Below, piece after piece: positions 1-7,349 of a stretch of 55,894 nt of DNA. Location of the stretch: contig NZ_CALLVU010000025.1 of NCBI RefSeq assembly GCF_938015485.1, positions 1 to 55,894 of the forward strand. The letters are read 5' to 3'. A model generated the notes under the pieces. The model had not been told where the DNA came from. It was given only the letters and a program-made list of their open reading frames with translations, and did no database searches. Both the position numbers and the translations under genes were made by a program. Numbering within the stretch: position 1 is the stretch's first letter; the number at the start of each line of letters is the position of its first letter. Source of the DNA: an uncultured Lachnoanaerobaculum sp. (GTDB lineage Bacteria; Bacillota; Clostridia; Lachnospirales; Lachnospiraceae).

Positions 1-54
1 ATTACAATATCCCTCTTAAATCTATTTCTTTTTCTACTACTTCAATATAAAAAA

Positions 55-726
55 TTAATAATCATCTGTACTATAATCATTTTTAAATAATTGATTCAAG
101 GTAATTGAACCATATTCTGTTATTACCTTTTCATAGCCTTTCCCTGTATCATATGTAATTTTTCCTTCAAAGCTTGAACCGTCCAATCCTATAGTATCCA
201 GTTCGTCAATATAATATACTCCATCTTTATTTATTTTCTTCATATATTCAATCAGATCCTTCAGATTTTTACACTCTGTAAAACTATCCAATCTTTCACC
301 CTCCGATATTGTTTTAGGATATATTGTATTTCCTACGCCATCTATTCCGGAAATTCGTATGTTTATCATATTAGAATTAAAGTTTTTAATATATCTGTTT
401 GTATTCTTATTTTCAATAATTCTATATCTTACCAGAGAACTAATTTCCCCATGTATATAATCTAATGTGTATTCATATACAATGTTCTCCATATTTCCAC
501 CAGCTTTTATAATCCATTTATTTCCTTTCTCATCATTGCATTCAATGTCTGTCCCTAAAATATGTGATAATTTAATTACCGGAATTATTTCATAGTAATA
601 TCTCATAGCTTTTTCTTCTCTCTTTTCAGCACTGTACTCAAAATATAACAATATGAAAATGGCTAATACGACTAAAGAAAATAATAAAATAAATATAATA
701 AGTCTTCTATTTTTATGTACTCCCAT
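55..726 (-). CDS. Small membrane-anchored protein, family A (paralog 1)
   Basis: Unrecognised function. About 223 residues: a short basic N-terminus (HKNRR), one hydrophobic segment at roughly residues 9-29, then a charged extracytoplasmic domain. It is clearly related to the proteins at 914-1582 and 5283-5954: all share a C-terminal pattern LDTIGxDG, then YDxGxG, then a short tail. Here the tail is VITEYGSITLNQLF. The ATG at 724-726 is chosen because a GAGGAG site lies 6 nt upstream; a TTG codon just before it is less likely. It is the last gene of a minus-strand field of related genes. Domain limits are inferred only from comparison with the paralogs. Confidence 0.7.
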   Translation of the reverse strand: MGVHKNRRLIIFILLFSLVVLAIFILLYFEYSAEKREEKAMRYYYEIIPVIKLSHILGTDIECNDEKGNKWIIKAGGNMENIVYEYTLDYIHGEISSLVRYRIIENKNTNRYIKNFNSNMINIRISGIDGVGNTIYPKTISEGERLDSFTECKNLKDLIEYMKKINKDGVYYIDELDTIGLDGSSFEGKITYDTGKGYEKVITEYGSITLNQLFKNDYSTDDY

Positions 727-913
727 CAACAGCTCCTCTTTGTTTAAAGTTTAAATCTAGATTATGTATACTTAGAAAGTTTTCCAAACTTATCCGGCAC
801 TTTACAGCAAAGATATTACTATCACTTGCTATACATAACACTTATCTAAACCACCTTGTACTTCTGTCAAATATAAGTCTTTTAGTGTAACGCTTCCATA
901 GCAATAATATTAT

Positions 914-1582
914 CTACCTCAAAGAGTTATCTTTAAACAACTCTAATATTCCAATAACATCTTTTTCTACTAAAATCTTCTCTTCTCCATTTCCATAATC
1001 ATATATTATTTTTGTTGGTTGTTCCGTACCATCATATCCTATCGTATCTAATGCTCCTATATTAGATATACCTTCAACCTTTTCATGACTTAAATATTCC
1101 CATAATTCATTTATATTTTTCACATCAGTGAATTCTGTTATTCTTTCAGTTTCAGTTATTTTCTTGTATTCTTCTTCAGAATAATCCCATAACCTTATAT
1201 GTTTCATATTATCATTAAAGTTATTTATTCTTTCCTGTGTGTATTCTCCTTCTATAAAACGATAACTGCCAAATTTATCCGTTTTCCCGGCAATATATTC
1301 TTCCTCCTCTGCATCTATATGTTTCATATCATTGTCATCTTCTATTATAAATACCTCACCTTTATGATTTGTAAACTCTAATTTTGCATACACAAATTTT
1401 GAAAGTCTATATCTCGAAAGACCTTCACTTCTAAAATTATAAGCCTTTTGTTCTCTATCAAATCTTACTTGTTCAATATATGCTTTTAATTTCTGCGCTC
1501 CCAATATCAAAATGCCTGCAAAAATAAAAAATAAATATATACATATTATATTTCTTAATTTTCTTTTTGCCTCACTACTCAT
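914..1582 (-). CDS. Small membrane-anchored protein, family A (paralog 2)
   Basis: Same architecture as the protein at 55-726: one N-terminal membrane segment (about residues 10-30) and a charged outer domain of about 190 residues. From about residue 25 to the YDYGNG motif it is virtually identical to the protein at 5283-5954, because 511 bp are duplicated. The two diverge abruptly after YGNG: this copy ends in EEKILVEKDVIGILELF. The start at 1582 aligns with the start of the twin (MSSEAKRKL versus MDSEVKRKL); an ATG four codons upstream (1594) is possible. No enzymatic motif is visible. A role as an immunity-like or surface protein would be a guess from the paralog-rich context. Confidence 0.7.
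   Translation of the reverse strand: MSSEAKRKLRNIICIYLFFIFAGILILGAQKLKAYIEQVRFDREQKAYNFRSEGLSRYRLSKFVYAKLEFTNHKGEVFIIEDDNDMKHIDAEEEEYIAGKTDKFGSYRFIEGEYTQERINNFNDNMKHIRLWDYSEEEYKKITETERITEFTDVKNINELWEYLSHEKVEGISNIGALDTIGYDGTEQPTKIIYDYGNGEEKILVEKDVIGILELFKDNSLR
986..1496. repeat. 511-bp direct repeat, copy 1
   Basis: Matches 5358-5868 at a constant offset of 4372 bases. By eye the only mismatch is base 1028 (a) versus 5400 (c). The similarity stops sharply at 985/5357 and becomes patchy after 1497/5869. It covers most of the coding region of two family A paralogs but not their last codons. Such identity next to diverged flanks suggests recent duplication or gene conversion. Confidence 0.9.
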
Positions 1583-1664
1583 TTTTATTCTCATTTATCG
1601 ATGCCCTCAAAGCCCCTTTTTTCTTGCCTAATGTTTCATATATGGTCAGGAAACTATATCAATA

Positions 1665-2468
1665 TTATCCAGCCCATGATATTTCCTCTCCATCAAAATA
1701 ATCAACCAATCTTTCCTCCTCTATATAAAATTCACCTACGGTACTTTCATAATCATCTTTAGTTACATTAATATATCCTTTATCTCCATTCTCAGTTTTA
1801 AAATATATTAAGTGTTGCATATCTGTTTCGTATAAATGAAGCACCTCTCCTTTTTGATATACAGTCGTTTCATAACAGGCGGCTTTATCATTGTACTTAT
1901 ATCCTTTAAGTTCTTTCACTAGTGTATGTTTAGAATCATTTATAACATAATTGCCTTCTGAAACAATGTTCAAATCAGAATTAATTAAATATATGCCCAT
2001 TGTAGTTTGAAAGCCTATAATATATTTTCTATCTTCCACATACAAGCCCAAGTCCTGATATGCATCTTTTATATATCCGTCCACAGTTGACATGTATACT
2101 ATATTGTCTTTATTCAATCTGTAGAATTCACTTATACGTGTATCATTATCATCATGAATTGCAATGCCAATACAATAATTCCCATTGTTATCACTTATAA
2201 TTGTACTTTTTACTCCTTCTTCACCGTAGCCTATTGCATTTTTATGATTATTTACCGTCACCCATGTACAGCCATCTTCATCAATAAATACTTTTACTGA
2301 ATCCGTCTCACCATCATTATCAATATCAATTGTGTATTTCTTATTATATTCTATAAATTTTATAGCATATTCAACTTTATTTGCATCAGTTCCTTTTTTA
2401 AAAATACTACAACCGTTTAATATAAGTAAAAAAAATATGCTTACAGATATAAATCGGATTTTATTCAT
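1665..2468 (-). CDS. Putative lipoprotein with Asp-rich repeat-like motif
   Basis: Unrecognised lipoprotein of about 267 residues. The start at 2468 gives a short basic N-terminus, a hydrophobic stretch and a lipobox LILNGC with the lipidated Cys near residue 17; GAGGAAG sits 5-6 nt upstream. An ATG 54 bases further out gives a leader that does not look like a signal peptide. After the anchor there is DIDNDGETD, a calcium-loop-like sequence seen in many secreted clostridial lipoproteins, followed by beta-rich sequence. It stands between family A paralogs on the same strand. Function unknown; anchoring to the outer face of the membrane is a firm inference from the lipobox. Confidence 0.75.
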   Translation of the reverse strand: MNKIRFISVSIFFLLILNGCSIFKKGTDANKVEYAIKFIEYNKKYTIDIDNDGETDSVKVFIDEDGCTWVTVNNHKNAIGYGEEGVKSTIISDNNGNYCIGIAIHDDNDTRISEFYRLNKDNIVYMSTVDGYIKDAYQDLGLYVEDRKYIIGFQTTMGIYLINSDLNIVSEGNYVINDSKHTLVKELKGYKYNDKAACYETTVYQKGEVLHLYETDMQHLIYFKTENGDKGYINVTKDDYESTVGEFYIEEERLVDYFDGEEISWAG

Positions 2469-2581
2469 AAACACTTCCTCACCATAATACTCTTTTATTC
2501 CTGTTTCCAAGCCGGGCATCACAATCTTTATTCAACTTTTATTGACTTTATTATTTCAAAAGTTGCAATAAAATGGCGAAA

Positions 2582-2693
2582 TCATGATATATTTAGTATT
2601 TTTTCTCCCGAAAGTTCCTCCAAGCACTTAAAAATCCATTGTTCATAATCATTTTCTTTATATGAAACTCCTTTAAAAGCTCTTCGCTTCTTT
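2582..2693 (-). pseudogene. 3' end of a lost gene, copy 1
   Basis: Minus-strand scrap reading ...WIFKCLEELSGEKILNIS then stop. A second copy at 5163-5278 keeps the same frame and the same ending (IFKDLEELLGEKMLNIL then stop) with about 80% base identity. No start codon with a ribosome site is present in either. The shared frame and stop indicate they descend from the 3' end of one real gene. Together they bracket the YARHG gene pair. Product unknown. Confidence 0.45.
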
Positions 2694-2763
2694 CAAAAAT
2701 AACTGATTTTGCATACTTTCAATATATATTATCACCTTACCCCTATTAAGATATTATATATTT

Positions 2764-2967
2764 ACTCCAACTTTTCAAATAGATCAAACAAACTAAGTTT
2801 TGTCACTTTGTGCATATCAGTTACCAGCCCCTCCAAATTCTTTATCCCTTTAAACTCCTTCAGTCCCTCTCACTCAGATATAGTCTTTGGCGGAATAGGA
2901 ATTCTAAAAGTTCCGCCCTCATAATACACCTCCATGTATTTATCGTTTATTCCATTAAATAACAAGA
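2764..2967 (-). pseudogene. Family A paralog remnant with in-frame stop
   Basis: On the minus strand the reading LFNGINDKYMEVYYEGG continues to PKTISE, then a TGA, then EGLKEFKGIKNLEGLV. This matches the family A protein at 55-726 in its middle (PKTISEGERLDSFTECKNL), so it is a dead copy broken by one nonsense codon. The 5' end also resembles 6713-6762, where another copy is broken. The surrounding 2469-2983 holds nothing else that I can support. Confidence 0.55.
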
Positions 2968-2983
2968 TAATTTCTAATCTCCG

Positions 2984-3973
2984 TTAAAAACTTTCAATAT
3001 AATCAGAGATTATCTTTATATTTTCTTTTTCAATGTCATTTAAATCGCTCTCTTTAAAACTTTCATTTTCCTCATACCAGCTTTTTCTTATAAAATAATT
3101 ATATTCCGGACTGTTTTTAGTATACATCTTCCCATGCCTGGCATATATCTCTTCACGAGCCATACATGCCGCCAACTTGGAAAGTTTTTTCAGTTTTTCT
3201 AAATTTGATTGGCTGCTGATAATATCTGTATCACTTCCCATAAAAATCTCATCATTATCATCTGTACTTATGTACATACTGATTCTATTACCTTTTGAAT
3301 CATAGCAATATTTTTCCATAAATTCTTCATACTCATGTAGTGAACTATATTCCGGATCAAAAAACACTTTCATTTCATTTCCCAAATCATAGTATGCCAA
3401 ATCATTAAGCCATTGAGAAACTTTAGATATTCTCCATTTATTGTCCTCACACAGTTCCAAATACACCTCACCGTCACTGATTTCCGGCATATCCTCAGCC
3501 AAAACCACTTTTTTTATAAATTGTATTTGAACACATGCACTTCTTTTATCTTTACTCTTTATGCTAAACTCACCTTTTGTATTAATTTTATAATATAGGC
3601 TACTACTTAAATCACTTCTTGACGTTCGTGACTGTGTACATCTTCCTCTATAAAACCTTATATCATACATTTCACACAAATAATCATAGGCTGCATCTTT
3701 AATATAATCTCTATGGTATTTATATAGTTTTTCTTCATCCTCCTTATTTTTAAAGTAATAATCATTATATCCATCCGACTCTCTGCAAGATATCTCATCA
3801 CCGATCTTTTCTCCTGAATCCATAAAATCGGCAATCTCTTTAATAATCTCTATAGCTCTTTCATCAGTCATTTCAGGACTGTTATCTTTATTTTCAATGG
3901 CAACGGTTTTGACATTGAATAACAGAAGTAATATAAAACTTATGCTAATTACACTTAATAATTTATGTTTCAT
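2984..3973 (-). CDS. Secreted YARHG-domain protein
   Basis: 329 residues with an N-terminal signal peptide (about residues 1-26, cleavage near TVA) and no lipobox Cys. The last 60-70 residues carry the YARHG motif (EEIYARHGKMY), followed by a SWYEENESF segment typical of that small extracellular domain. The middle part, ending in LCEDNKWRISKVSQW, looks like an NTF2/DUF4878-type fold, but that is a weak call. It is paralogous to the neighbour at 3985-4989, which lies 11 nt upstream, so the two are a tandem duplication and probably one transcript. YARHG proteins are poorly characterised cell-surface proteins; substrate unknown. Confidence 0.8.
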   Translation of the reverse strand: MKHKLLSVISISFILLLLFNVKTVAIENKDNSPEMTDERAIEIIKEIADFMDSGEKIGDEISCRESDGYNDYYFKNKEDEEKLYKYHRDYIKDAAYDYLCEMYDIRFYRGRCTQSRTSRSDLSSSLYYKINTKGEFSIKSKDKRSACVQIQFIKKVVLAEDMPEISDGEVYLELCEDNKWRISKVSQWLNDLAYYDLGNEMKVFFDPEYSSLHEYEEFMEKYCYDSKGNRISMYISTDDNDEIFMGSDTDIISSQSNLEKLKKLSKLAACMAREEIYARHGKMYTKNSPEYNYFIRKSWYEENESFKESDLNDIEKENIKIISDYIESF

Positions 3974-3984
3974 ACTCTTTTCTC

Positions 3985-4989
3985 CTAAAACTCTTCCAAA
4001 TGCAACTTTATAATCTCTAAATTATGCCTTTCAATATCACTTAAATCATCCTCACTGAATTCTTTATTCTCTTTATACCAGCTCAATCCATTGAAATAAT
4101 TATATTCTATAGAATATTTCGGATACATTTTCCCATGCCTGGCATATATCTCTTCATAAGCAATATAGGTTGCAAGTTTAGAAAGATGTTCCAATATATA
4201 ACTGTCATCTAAATTCTCCAACACATCAAAACTGCTGCTCGCCAAGATCGCGTCCTTTAAAGAATATCTTAACATCTGCATAGATATTCTATTTCCATTT
4301 TTATCGTACCCATAATCCCTAATAAAAGTATCATAATCCTCTTTTACATTATTTTGACTGTCAAAAAATTCATCTATATATTCTTCCAATTCATAGAACA
4401 CTAAATCATCATACCATTGAGAGATCTTAGAAATTCTCCATTTATTGTCATCACATAAAGTGAGAAATATCTGCCCCTTATCTGTATCCGGCATCCCGTC
4501 TCCAAGACTGCTGTCTTTATTAAAAACAGCTTCAATACATATTTCATTATTTCTTCTCGACAGAATTTTGTAATCTTCTTCAGCTTCCAATTTATACCTG
4601 ATGGTTCCACCGTCAAATCCCGTTTTTGCCTTTCCCATGCCGGAATTAAACCTTGTGATTTTATACATTGCAGTTAAATAATTATAAGCACTATCTTTTA
4701 TATAATTTCTATGATAGATTTCTAATTTATCTTCATCTTCTTTGTTCTTAAAATAGGCAAAGTTTTCCCCGTTAATACCTTCGACAGCTTCGCCCGTTTC
4801 TATACCTGTATCCATAAAAGATACCATTTCTTTTACAAGCTTTATTGCATCTTCATCTGAAAGATTTTCTACACCATAATTATAATCAATGAATCTTTCT
4901 GTTTTTGAATATTTATTTATCCCGCATCCATAAACAAAACACATCAGCAAGAGTATTATTGTGAATATATGTATTTTTTTATCTATCAC
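3985..4989 (-). CDS. YARHG-domain lipoprotein
   Basis: 334 residues. The N-terminus is a lipoprotein signal: basic start, hydrophobic core and lipobox FVYGC with Cys near residue 22. The C-terminal domain contains EEIYARHGKMY and the SWYKENKEF segment of the YARHG family. The middle segment (FKNKEDEDKLEIYHRNYIKD) aligns well with the same part of its neighbour at 2984-3973, which differs in lacking the lipobox. So one twin is membrane-anchored and the other looks secreted. GGAGGAG upstream of ATG supports the start. Function unknown. Confidence 0.8.
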   Translation of the reverse strand: MIDKKIHIFTIILLLMCFVYGCGINKYSKTERFIDYNYGVENLSDEDAIKLVKEMVSFMDTGIETGEAVEGINGENFAYFKNKEDEDKLEIYHRNYIKDSAYNYLTAMYKITRFNSGMGKAKTGFDGGTIRYKLEAEEDYKILSRRNNEICIEAVFNKDSSLGDGMPDTDKGQIFLTLCDDNKWRISKISQWYDDLVFYELEEYIDEFFDSQNNVKEDYDTFIRDYGYDKNGNRISMQMLRYSLKDAILASSSFDVLENLDDSYILEHLSKLATYIAYEEIYARHGKMYPKYSIEYNYFNGLSWYKENKEFSEDDLSDIERHNLEIIKLHLEEF

Positions 4990-5039
4990 TTTCTCCTCCT
5001 CTCAACAACAGTCTATTCGGTTCATAAATAAAATATCTT

Positions 5040-5126
5040 CTAACTTTTCTTATTTATGACTTCATCAATTCTCCCATAAACTCTTGGTTTTTCATAAAGT
5101 CTTTCATTAAGAGCATCTATATTCAT
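5040..5126 (-). pseudogene. 28-codon open stretch, possible gene front end
   Basis: Minus-strand reading MNIDALNERLYEKPRV, ending 12 codons later in a TAG. It has a start codon but no good ribosome site and no length. It sits just behind the 5163-5278 scrap. The composition looks like real protein, so I read it as a gene remnant. No homolog is recognised. Confidence 0.25.
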
Positions 5127-5162
5127 ATGACTTTGTAACAAAGCTGCTATAGAGTGGCGAAA

Positions 5163-5278
5163 TCACAATATATTTAGCATTTTTTCTCCCAAAAGTTCCT
5201 CCAAGTCCTTAAAAATACATTGTTTATAATCATCTTTTTCAGATGAAACTCTTTTAAAAACTCTTTGCTTCTTTATCC
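5163..5278 (-). pseudogene. 3' end of a lost gene, copy 2
   Basis: Second copy of the scrap at 2582-2693, in the same orientation and frame, ending LEELLGEKMLNIL then stop. The repeated DNA runs roughly 5148-5275. With copy 1 it frames the YARHG pair, which could reflect duplication or insertion of that pair between copies of an older gene. Confidence 0.45.
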
Positions 5279-5282
5279 ATAT

Positions 5283-5954
5283 TTATATATCTTTAAGATA
5301 ATTCTCAAATAATATCCCAAGTGATAAAGTACCTGACTCTGTTATGATATTAATCTTTCCATTTCCATAATCATATATTATTTTTGTTGGTTGTTCCGTC
5401 CCATCATATCCTATCGTATCTAATGCTCCTATATTAGATATACCTTCAACCTTTTCATGACTTAAATATTCCCATAATTCATTTATATTTTTCACATCAG
5501 TGAATTCTGTTATTCTTTCAGTTTCAGTTATTTTCTTGTATTCTTCTTCAGAATAATCCCATAACCTTATATGTTTCATATTATCATTAAAGTTATTTAT
5601 TCTTTCCTGTGTGTATTCTCCTTCTATAAAACGATAACTGCCAAATTTATCCGTTTTCCCGGCAATATATTCTTCCTCCTCTGCATCTATATGTTTCATA
5701 TCATTGTCATCTTCTATTATAAATACCTCACCTTTATGATTTGTAAACTCTAATTTTGCATACACAAATTTTGAAAGTCTATATCTCGAAAGACCTTCAC
5801 TTCTAAAATTATAAGCCTTTTGTTCTCTATCAAATCTTACTTGTTCAATATATGCTTTTAATTTCTGCACTCCACATATCAAAATACCTGCAATAATAAA
5901 AAATAAATATATACATATTATATTCCTTAATTTTCTTTTAACTTCTGAATCCAT
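5283..5954 (-). CDS. Small membrane-anchored protein, family A (paralog 3, mosaic)
   Basis: 223 residues: one membrane segment near residues 8-28 and a charged outer domain. It is almost identical to the protein at 914-1582 through YDYGNG, then switches to KINIITESGTLSLGILFENY. That tail resembles the tail of the third paralog at 55-726 (VITEYGSITLNQLFKN) rather than that of its twin. The gene is therefore a mosaic of two paralogs, with the switch near base 5358. The start at 5954 is the only plausible ATG; GGGTAGA lies 6 nt upstream. Function unknown. Confidence 0.7.
   Translation of the reverse strand: MDSEVKRKLRNIICIYLFFIIAGILICGVQKLKAYIEQVRFDREQKAYNFRSEGLSRYRLSKFVYAKLEFTNHKGEVFIIEDDNDMKHIDAEEEEYIAGKTDKFGSYRFIEGEYTQERINNFNDNMKHIRLWDYSEEEYKKITETERITEFTDVKNINELWEYLSHEKVEGISNIGALDTIGYDGTEQPTKIIYDYGNGKINIITESGTLSLGILFENYLKDI
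5358..5868. repeat. 511-bp direct repeat, copy 2
   Basis: Partner of 986-1496, with one visible mismatch. Its end at 5358 coincides with the point where the encoded protein changes its C-terminal module. Confidence 0.9.
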
Positions 5955-5984
5955 ATATTATCTACCCCATATATAATCTGCAAT

Positions 5985-6312
5985 GTCTTGAGTAACTATA
6001 TCAAACACAAGCTTGTATTATTACCTTTCATGACCCAAGTATTCCCTTTATTATCACTGCATTCCAAATCCATTCCCAGTGTATCTGCCAAAATTACTGT
6101 GAGAGATATTTCATTATAATATTTAAGCGCCTTATCTATTCTTTTTTCATTCACCTCCAACTTTTATACCTCTCTGATATTCATAAGTTCTATATGGCAT
6201 AGTAAACAATTCTCTAATACCTATTGTTCCACTCTCATGTATAACATTTTCTGTTCCATCACCCATATCTCTCCACTTATCCTTATATGCTTCATATTAT
6301 CATTAAAGTTTT
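5985..6312 (-). pseudogene. Scrambled remnants of family A genes
   Basis: Three pieces of family A sequence in different frames on the minus strand. Near 6310-6285: LKNFNDNMKHIRI, matching the middle of the paralogs. Near 6275-6190: VIHESGTIGIRELF, the C-terminal tail module. Near 6155-5999: KALKYYNEISLTVILADTLG followed by LECSDNKGNTW, matching residues about 40-75 of the protein at 55-726. The order is not that of any intact copy, so at least two dead genes have been fused by deletion. Nothing else is visible in this gap. Confidence 0.6.
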
Positions 6313-6723
6313 TCAATCTCTGAATAGTATCTTTGGAGTCAATAACACTATGCTGTAGCTATAGCCTTGTCCCAATTTTTGTTTAACCATATTTCTATCT
6401 TTAAATGTTATATCTGGAGTTGCATACCCTTCCTTTCTTGCTTTTGAATCCGTTTTTCCTTTATAATTCTTTTTATAGTTGTCCCATGCATCCATCTTAT
6501 CTTCCGGTTGATCAATTTCATGGCATGCATATGTTTTAGCAATTATTTGTGTCACCTTTCCACCGGATGATAAATATTCTTCTTTTTTATCCCCTCTTAT
6601 AGTACCTCCAATAACTGCCTTACCATGTTTATTGGGCAAAAGCTCTGAATAAAATTCCTGTATATCAATAAAATCAAAACCGTTTATTTCTAAAAGATCC
6701 GCCCTCACAATGCACCTCCACAT
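6313..6723 (-). CDS. Unknown 136-residue ORF on a paralog remnant
   Basis: Not recognised. It opens inside a remnant of family A (another frame reads GIKDKYVEVHCEGG here), and its last codons run over another remnant. Between these lies about 110 residues with plausible protein composition (HGKAVIGGTIRG, KEGYATPDITFKD, VKQKLGQGYSYSIV). It has a GTG/ATG-rich start region but no clear ribosome site. It may be a broken C-terminal fragment of a larger secreted protein. I would not trust it as an expressed gene. Confidence 0.3.
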   Translation of the reverse strand: MWRCIVRADLLEINGFDFIDIQEFYSELLPNKHGKAVIGGTIRGDKKEEYLSSGGKVTQIIAKTYACHEIDQPEDKMDAWDNYKKNYKGKTDSKARKEGYATPDITFKDRNMVKQKLGQGYSYSIVLLTPKILFRD

Positions 6724-6844
6724 ATTTATCTTTTATTCCATTAAATGACAAGATAATTTCTAATATCAGTTAAACTTTTCTCACATCACTCACCTATAGC
6801 TTCATTTATCTCCTGTAATGATGTATAAGGTATTTTTATATCTT

Positions 6845-7309
6845 CTATATTTTTTTAATAAATTCTCCATTTACAAGCTCATAAATCATGCCATCATAAA
6901 TAACTGCCTCATCAAATGTTCTGTACATTATATCTATCGGTCTGTTATATGAATAATATATAGGATATGTATAGTATTCTTTTAATGTCGTTACATATAT
7001 ATATCCATCTATAAAATAATATTCTGAAGTCGATTTTTCATCTTCTCCGTAAATTATTACAGTACATCTTGACACTTTATTATTTGTATCAATATATTTT
7101 ACCACTTCCCCATCCCGGCCTATTATATCTTTATTAACAACTGTTATCTCTTCATCTAAATAATCAGTCGAAAATTTTTTATAAAATCCACTTATATCAC
7201 TTTTTATATTATTGATATTTATTTTCTTGTTAAACGAGGAGTCCATACATCCTGTTATTAATATACATAATACAAAAAATAAACTCAGAAATTTAATATT
7301 ACTCTTCAT
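6845..7309 (-). CDS. Putative small lipoprotein, possibly frameshifted at its end
   Basis: 154 residues with a lipoprotein signal: basic start, hydrophobic core and lipobox LITGC with Cys near residue 21. The mature part is polar and beta-rich (STSEYYFIDGYIYVTT). The protein ends GEFIKKI at a run of seven A on the coding strand (6850-6856). One base more or fewer in that run would continue the frame through NIEDIKIPYTSLQEINEAIGE to a stop near 6795. So either the gene is frameshifted or the run length is wrong. AGAGATT lies 4 nt before the ATG. Function unknown. Confidence 0.65.
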   Translation of the reverse strand: MKSNIKFLSLFFVLCILITGCMDSSFNKKININNIKSDISGFYKKFSTDYLDEEITVVNKDIIGRDGEVVKYIDTNNKVSRCTVIIYGEDEKSTSEYYFIDGYIYVTTLKEYYTYPIYYSYNRPIDIMYRTFDEAVIYDGMIYELVNGEFIKKI

Positions 7310-7349
7310 GCCAATCTCTATCCTCTATTAATTCCGGGTTTTTTCAAAT

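Noticed and set aside
829..893. Minus-strand open stretch TLKDLYLTEVQGGLDK
   Set aside because: Too short, no start or ribosome site and no match to the nearby paralogs; it may be debris but I cannot support it as a feature.
986..5868. The 511-bp repeats as a transposon
   Set aside because: They cover coding sequence of a paralog family, with no terminal inverted repeats and no transposase.
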